Below, piece by piece: positions 6,645 to 7,991 of a stretch of 7,991 nt of DNA (position 1 is its first letter; each line of letters begins with the position of its first letter). This stretch comes from Burkholderiaceae bacterium. Lineage in GTDB: Bacteria > Pseudomonadota > Gammaproteobacteria > Burkholderiales > Burkholderiaceae_C. The notes under the pieces were generated by a model that was not told the origin of the DNA, made no database searches, and saw nothing but the letters and a program-made list of their open reading frames with translations. Where the stretch lies: assembly GCA_017853735.1 (NCBI GenBank), contig JAFMJA010000123.1, positions 1 through 7,991 of the forward strand. Reading direction: 5' to 3'. The position numbers and the translations under genes are program-made.

Positions 6645-6687
6645 CTCCTTGTGATTGGATTGAAAAATTGTCGCTCCTCGTGATTGG
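6645..6687. repeat. Duplicated 14-bp leader element containing the receptor ribosome site
   Basis: CTCCTTGTGATTGG (6645-6658) and CTCCTCGTGATTGG (6674-6687) match at 13 of 14 bases, 29 bp apart. On the minus strand each reads CCAATCAC followed by AAGGAG or GAGGAG, so the receptor leader carries two Shine-Dalgarno-like sites. Only the one nearer the gene is followed by a start codon at suitable distance. Confidence 0.6.
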
Positions 6688-6703
6688 CCAGGCATTTTGG
6701 CCA
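6685..6703. repeat. Interrupted palindrome TGGCCA-N7-TGGCCA upstream of the receptor gene
   Basis: Two copies of the self-complementary hexamer TGGCCA (6685-6690 and 6698-6703) are separated by seven bases in the 129-bp lysR-to-receptor spacer, about 50 bp upstream of the receptor start. They could form a six-pair hairpin in RNA or serve as a protein site. No T run follows on the minus strand, so a terminator is unlikely. Confidence 0.35.
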
Positions 6704-6767
6704 GATCGTGCCCAGCAGTCTAAGCGACGATGCGCAGTTCAAACAAGCCCATTGAGCACAGGACCGG

Positions 6768-7691
6768 CTAGGCACCACGAACGCTGACTTTGGCCAGGCT
6801 GAAAATCCCCCCTTGCGTCAAGCGGGAAAACTCAGCCAGCAGCAGTTCCTGGATGACCGCTAGCGTGGGATTGCCCTGCGCTTCCATTCTGGTTGCCAAC
6901 ACCAGCAAGCGGTTGAGCTGAACACCGGATACCTCTGTAAGCGCTAACTGAGAGTCAGCATGCTGACTTTTGAATACAGAAACTGGCATCAGTGTGGCCC
7001 ACTGGCCGCGCTGGATCAGCTCACAGATGGAGTCCACCGAATCGATTTCGGCTTCCACCCTCAGTTTGCGTCCAAGTGGCATCAGCTGCTGCTCGATCAG
7101 GCCTCGATGTAAGCTGGTCATCAAGAGGGGAACTTGCTCAAGTTGTTCGGCCGAAATCACCGGGCCGATGCCCAATCCGCGGTGTCCTGCAAGCACAAAG
7201 GGTTCACCGAGCAAGGGTTGTAGTGCCAACTCGCGCCGCATCTGTGGGTTGGTGACAACCGCCATGTCGATGATGCCGCGATCCAGCCAGTCCAACAGGG
7301 TGGGCGTGAAAGCCTCGCGGGTCTGGAAATGGATGCCTTCCAGGCTTCGGTGGCAGGACTCGAACAGACCGGGCAGCAGCACTCTGGCCAAGGTAGGTGA
7401 GGCCCCCAGGGTCACCGTACGGCTGGCCTGTCCCTTGCCTTGTGCCAGTTGTTGACGAACTCGCTGGGCCTCGGCCAGGATACGTTTGGCTGACTCATAC
7501 AGAGTCACACCAGCCTGGGTCAGGCGTACCCCGCGCGGTAGCCGCTGGAAAAGCTGTACTTCAAGGTCAGCTTCCAGCTCGCGTAGCTGACGGGTCAGGG
7601 CGGGTTGTGCGATGCGGATCGAGGCCGAGGCAGCGGTCAGACTGCCGGCATCGGCAATAGCAACAAAATAGCGCAAGGCACGCAAGTTCAT
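6768..7691 (-). CDS. LysR-family transcriptional regulator
   Basis: A 307-residue LysR-type regulator of normal length. The winged helix-turn-helix occupies residues 1-60 (MNLRALRYFVAIADAGSLT, then ASASIRIAQPALTRQLRELE at 21-40 and LFQRLPRGVRLTQAG at 47-61). A linker helix follows to about 85, then the two-lobed effector-binding domain from about 90 (SRTVTLGASPTLARVLLPGL) to the C-terminus. The ATG at 7691 lacks a strong Shine-Dalgarno sequence. It is divergent from the Ldh_2-type dehydrogenase gene and sits upstream of the Bug receptor and PuuE-like genes on its own strand, the usual position for a regulator of a catabolic transport cluster. The palindromic T-N11-A box at 7732-7746 is its likely site, allowing activation of the divergent gene and autoregulation. 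The effector is probably the imported compound or a metabolite (inference). Confidence 0.95.
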   Translation of the reverse strand: MNLRALRYFVAIADAGSLTAASASIRIAQPALTRQLRELEADLEVQLFQRLPRGVRLTQAGVTLYESAKRILAEAQRVRQQLAQGKGQASRTVTLGASPTLARVLLPGLFESCHRSLEGIHFQTREAFTPTLLDWLDRGIIDMAVVTNPQMRRELALQPLLGEPFVLAGHRGLGIGPVISAEQLEQVPLLMTSLHRGLIEQQLMPLGRKLRVEAEIDSVDSICELIQRGQWATLMPVSVFKSQHADSQLALTEVSGVQLNRLLVLATRMEAQGNPTLAVIQELLLAEFSRLTQGGIFSLAKVSVRGA

Positions 7692-7731
7692 GGTGGCGGG
7701 CTCAGTCGATCAGAGCGCAATGTTCAATTTG

Positions 7732-7746
7732 ATATCAGAATGATAT
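7732..7746. promoter_or_regulatory. LysR box: ATATCA-GAA-TGATAT palindrome with T-N11-A
   Basis: A perfect 6+6 inverted repeat with a 3-bp spacer. T at 7733 and A at 7745 are separated by exactly 11 bases, the T-N11-A signature of LysR-type sites. It lies 40 bp upstream of the lysR start and is centred about 64 bp before the predicted transcription start of the divergent dehydrogenase gene, the usual recognition-site position for LysR activators. Confidence 0.7.
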
Positions 7747-7767
7747 GGCATGCGCAGAAAACAGCAT

Positions 7768-7796
7768 TTGACGCCCATGTTCACTGGACTTAGAGT
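7768..7796 (+). promoter_or_regulatory. Sigma70-like promoter for the Ldh_2-family gene
   Basis: TTGACG (7768-7773) matches the -35 consensus at 5 of 6 bases, and TAGAGT (7791-7796) matches the -10 at 4 of 6, with a 17-bp spacer. The predicted start point is near 7803, giving a leader of about 29 nt to the TTG at 7832. The imperfect -10 fits an activator-dependent promoter. Confidence 0.55.
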
Positions 7797-7831
7797 CAAT
7801 CTCCCTTTTGAGAAAGACAAGCGAGCCGACC

Positions 7832-7991
7832 TTGAACGCCACCGCCAAAAATTCCACCCGTGTCAGCTACCAGCGCCTGCGTGATTTCATCGCTCAGGCC
7901 TTCCTGACCCAAGGATTAAGCCAGGGCCATGCCGAACAAGTGGCCACACTGATGGCCGACGCTGATCTGCAGGGATCAGATGGACACGGGG
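7832..7991 (+). CDS. Malate/L-lactate dehydrogenase (Ldh_2) family oxidoreductase, N-terminal part
   Basis: Fifty-three codons are visible before the right edge. The N-terminus reads VSYQRLRDFIAQAFLTQGLSQGHAEQVATLMADADLQGSDGHG. This matches the opening helices of the Ldh_2 family (NAD(P)-dependent malate/L-sulfolactate/ureidoglycolate dehydrogenases), including the D-L-x-G-x-x-x-H-G segment at residues 45-53, where H52 is the conserved active-site region histidine. No ATG is in frame; I chose the TTG at 7832 because another TTG at 7808 would leave almost no leader after the predicted promoter. The ribosome site is weak (GCGAG, 6 nt upstream). The family oxidises 2-hydroxy acids to 2-keto acids with a non-Rossmann fold. 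It is divergent from lysR and is probably its main target. Family call good, start site uncertain. Confidence 0.8.
   Translation, partial: MNATAKNSTRVSYQRLRDFIAQAFLTQGLSQGHAEQVATLMADADLQGSDGHG

Noticed and set aside
6639..6695. Upstream ATG at 6695 for the Bug receptor
   Set aside because: It would bury the signal peptide behind 19 polar residues, whereas the ATG at 6638 has an ideal AAGGAG and starts directly with the signal peptide.
7777..7884. Short plus-strand frame starting ATG at 7777
   Set aside because: About 35 codons, out of frame with the Ldh_2 gene, overlapping its start and the predicted promoter; no ribosome site or domain.
1..7991. Mobile element, CRISPR array, tRNA or phage defence system
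   Set aside because: No transposase, integrase, terminal repeats, regularly spaced repeats, tRNA-like cloverleaf or defence domains were seen; all complete genes fit metabolic, transport or regulatory families.

Overview
The window looks like a catabolic accessory region from a GC-rich proteobacterium, most likely a Burkholderiales/Comamonadaceae-type betaproteobacterium. This is inferred from moderately high GC, a Bug-family (TctC) periplasmic receptor of the kind expanded in that order, and the mix of two-component flavin monooxygenase, amidohydrolase, LysR and TetR genes. No rRNA, tRNA, CRISPR array, transposase or phage gene is visible. Coding density is very high and no gene-free stretch exceeds 150 bases.

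Left block (minus strand, 3692 down to 1): a tight run of five genes. In order of transcription they are a Gfo/Idh/MocA oxidoreductase, a TetR-family regulator (6-nt gap), an HpaC-type flavin reductase (47-nt gap), a luciferase-like flavin-dependent monooxygenase (ATGA overlap), and an amidohydrolase whose first 65 codons run off the left edge. Flavin reductase and monooxygenase form a two-component oxygenase. The amidohydrolase begins with an HxH metal motif. A 22-bp palindrome between the Gfo gene and the divergent dehydrogenase gene is a good candidate operator for the TetR protein.

Centre (plus strand, 3785-4729): one beta-hydroxyacid dehydrogenase (3-hydroxyisobutyrate dehydrogenase family), transcribed away from the left block. 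Its stop codon abuts that of the convergent deacetylase gene, and a hairpin lies just past the junction.

Right block (minus strand, 7691 down to 4730): a LysR regulator, a Bug-type solute receptor with a signal peptide, and a PuuE-like polysaccharide-deacetylase-fold hydrolase. Divergent from lysR is the start of a malate/L-lactate dehydrogenase (Ldh_2) family gene, cut by the right edge. The lysR/ldh spacer holds a palindromic T-N11-A box centred about 64 bp upstream of the start point predicted from a good sigma70-like promoter, which is the textbook LysR activator layout.

Taken together, the genes resemble a pathway that imports an organic acid or cyclic amide (Bug receptor), oxygenates it (LLM monooxygenase plus reductase), hydrolyses C-N or C-C bonds (PuuE-like hydrolase, amidohydrolase) and oxidises or reduces the resulting hydroxy/keto acids (Ldh_2, HIBADH, Gfo/Idh). 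The substrate cannot be read from the sequence. The families are individually common; this combination and its two candidate operators are the most interesting content.
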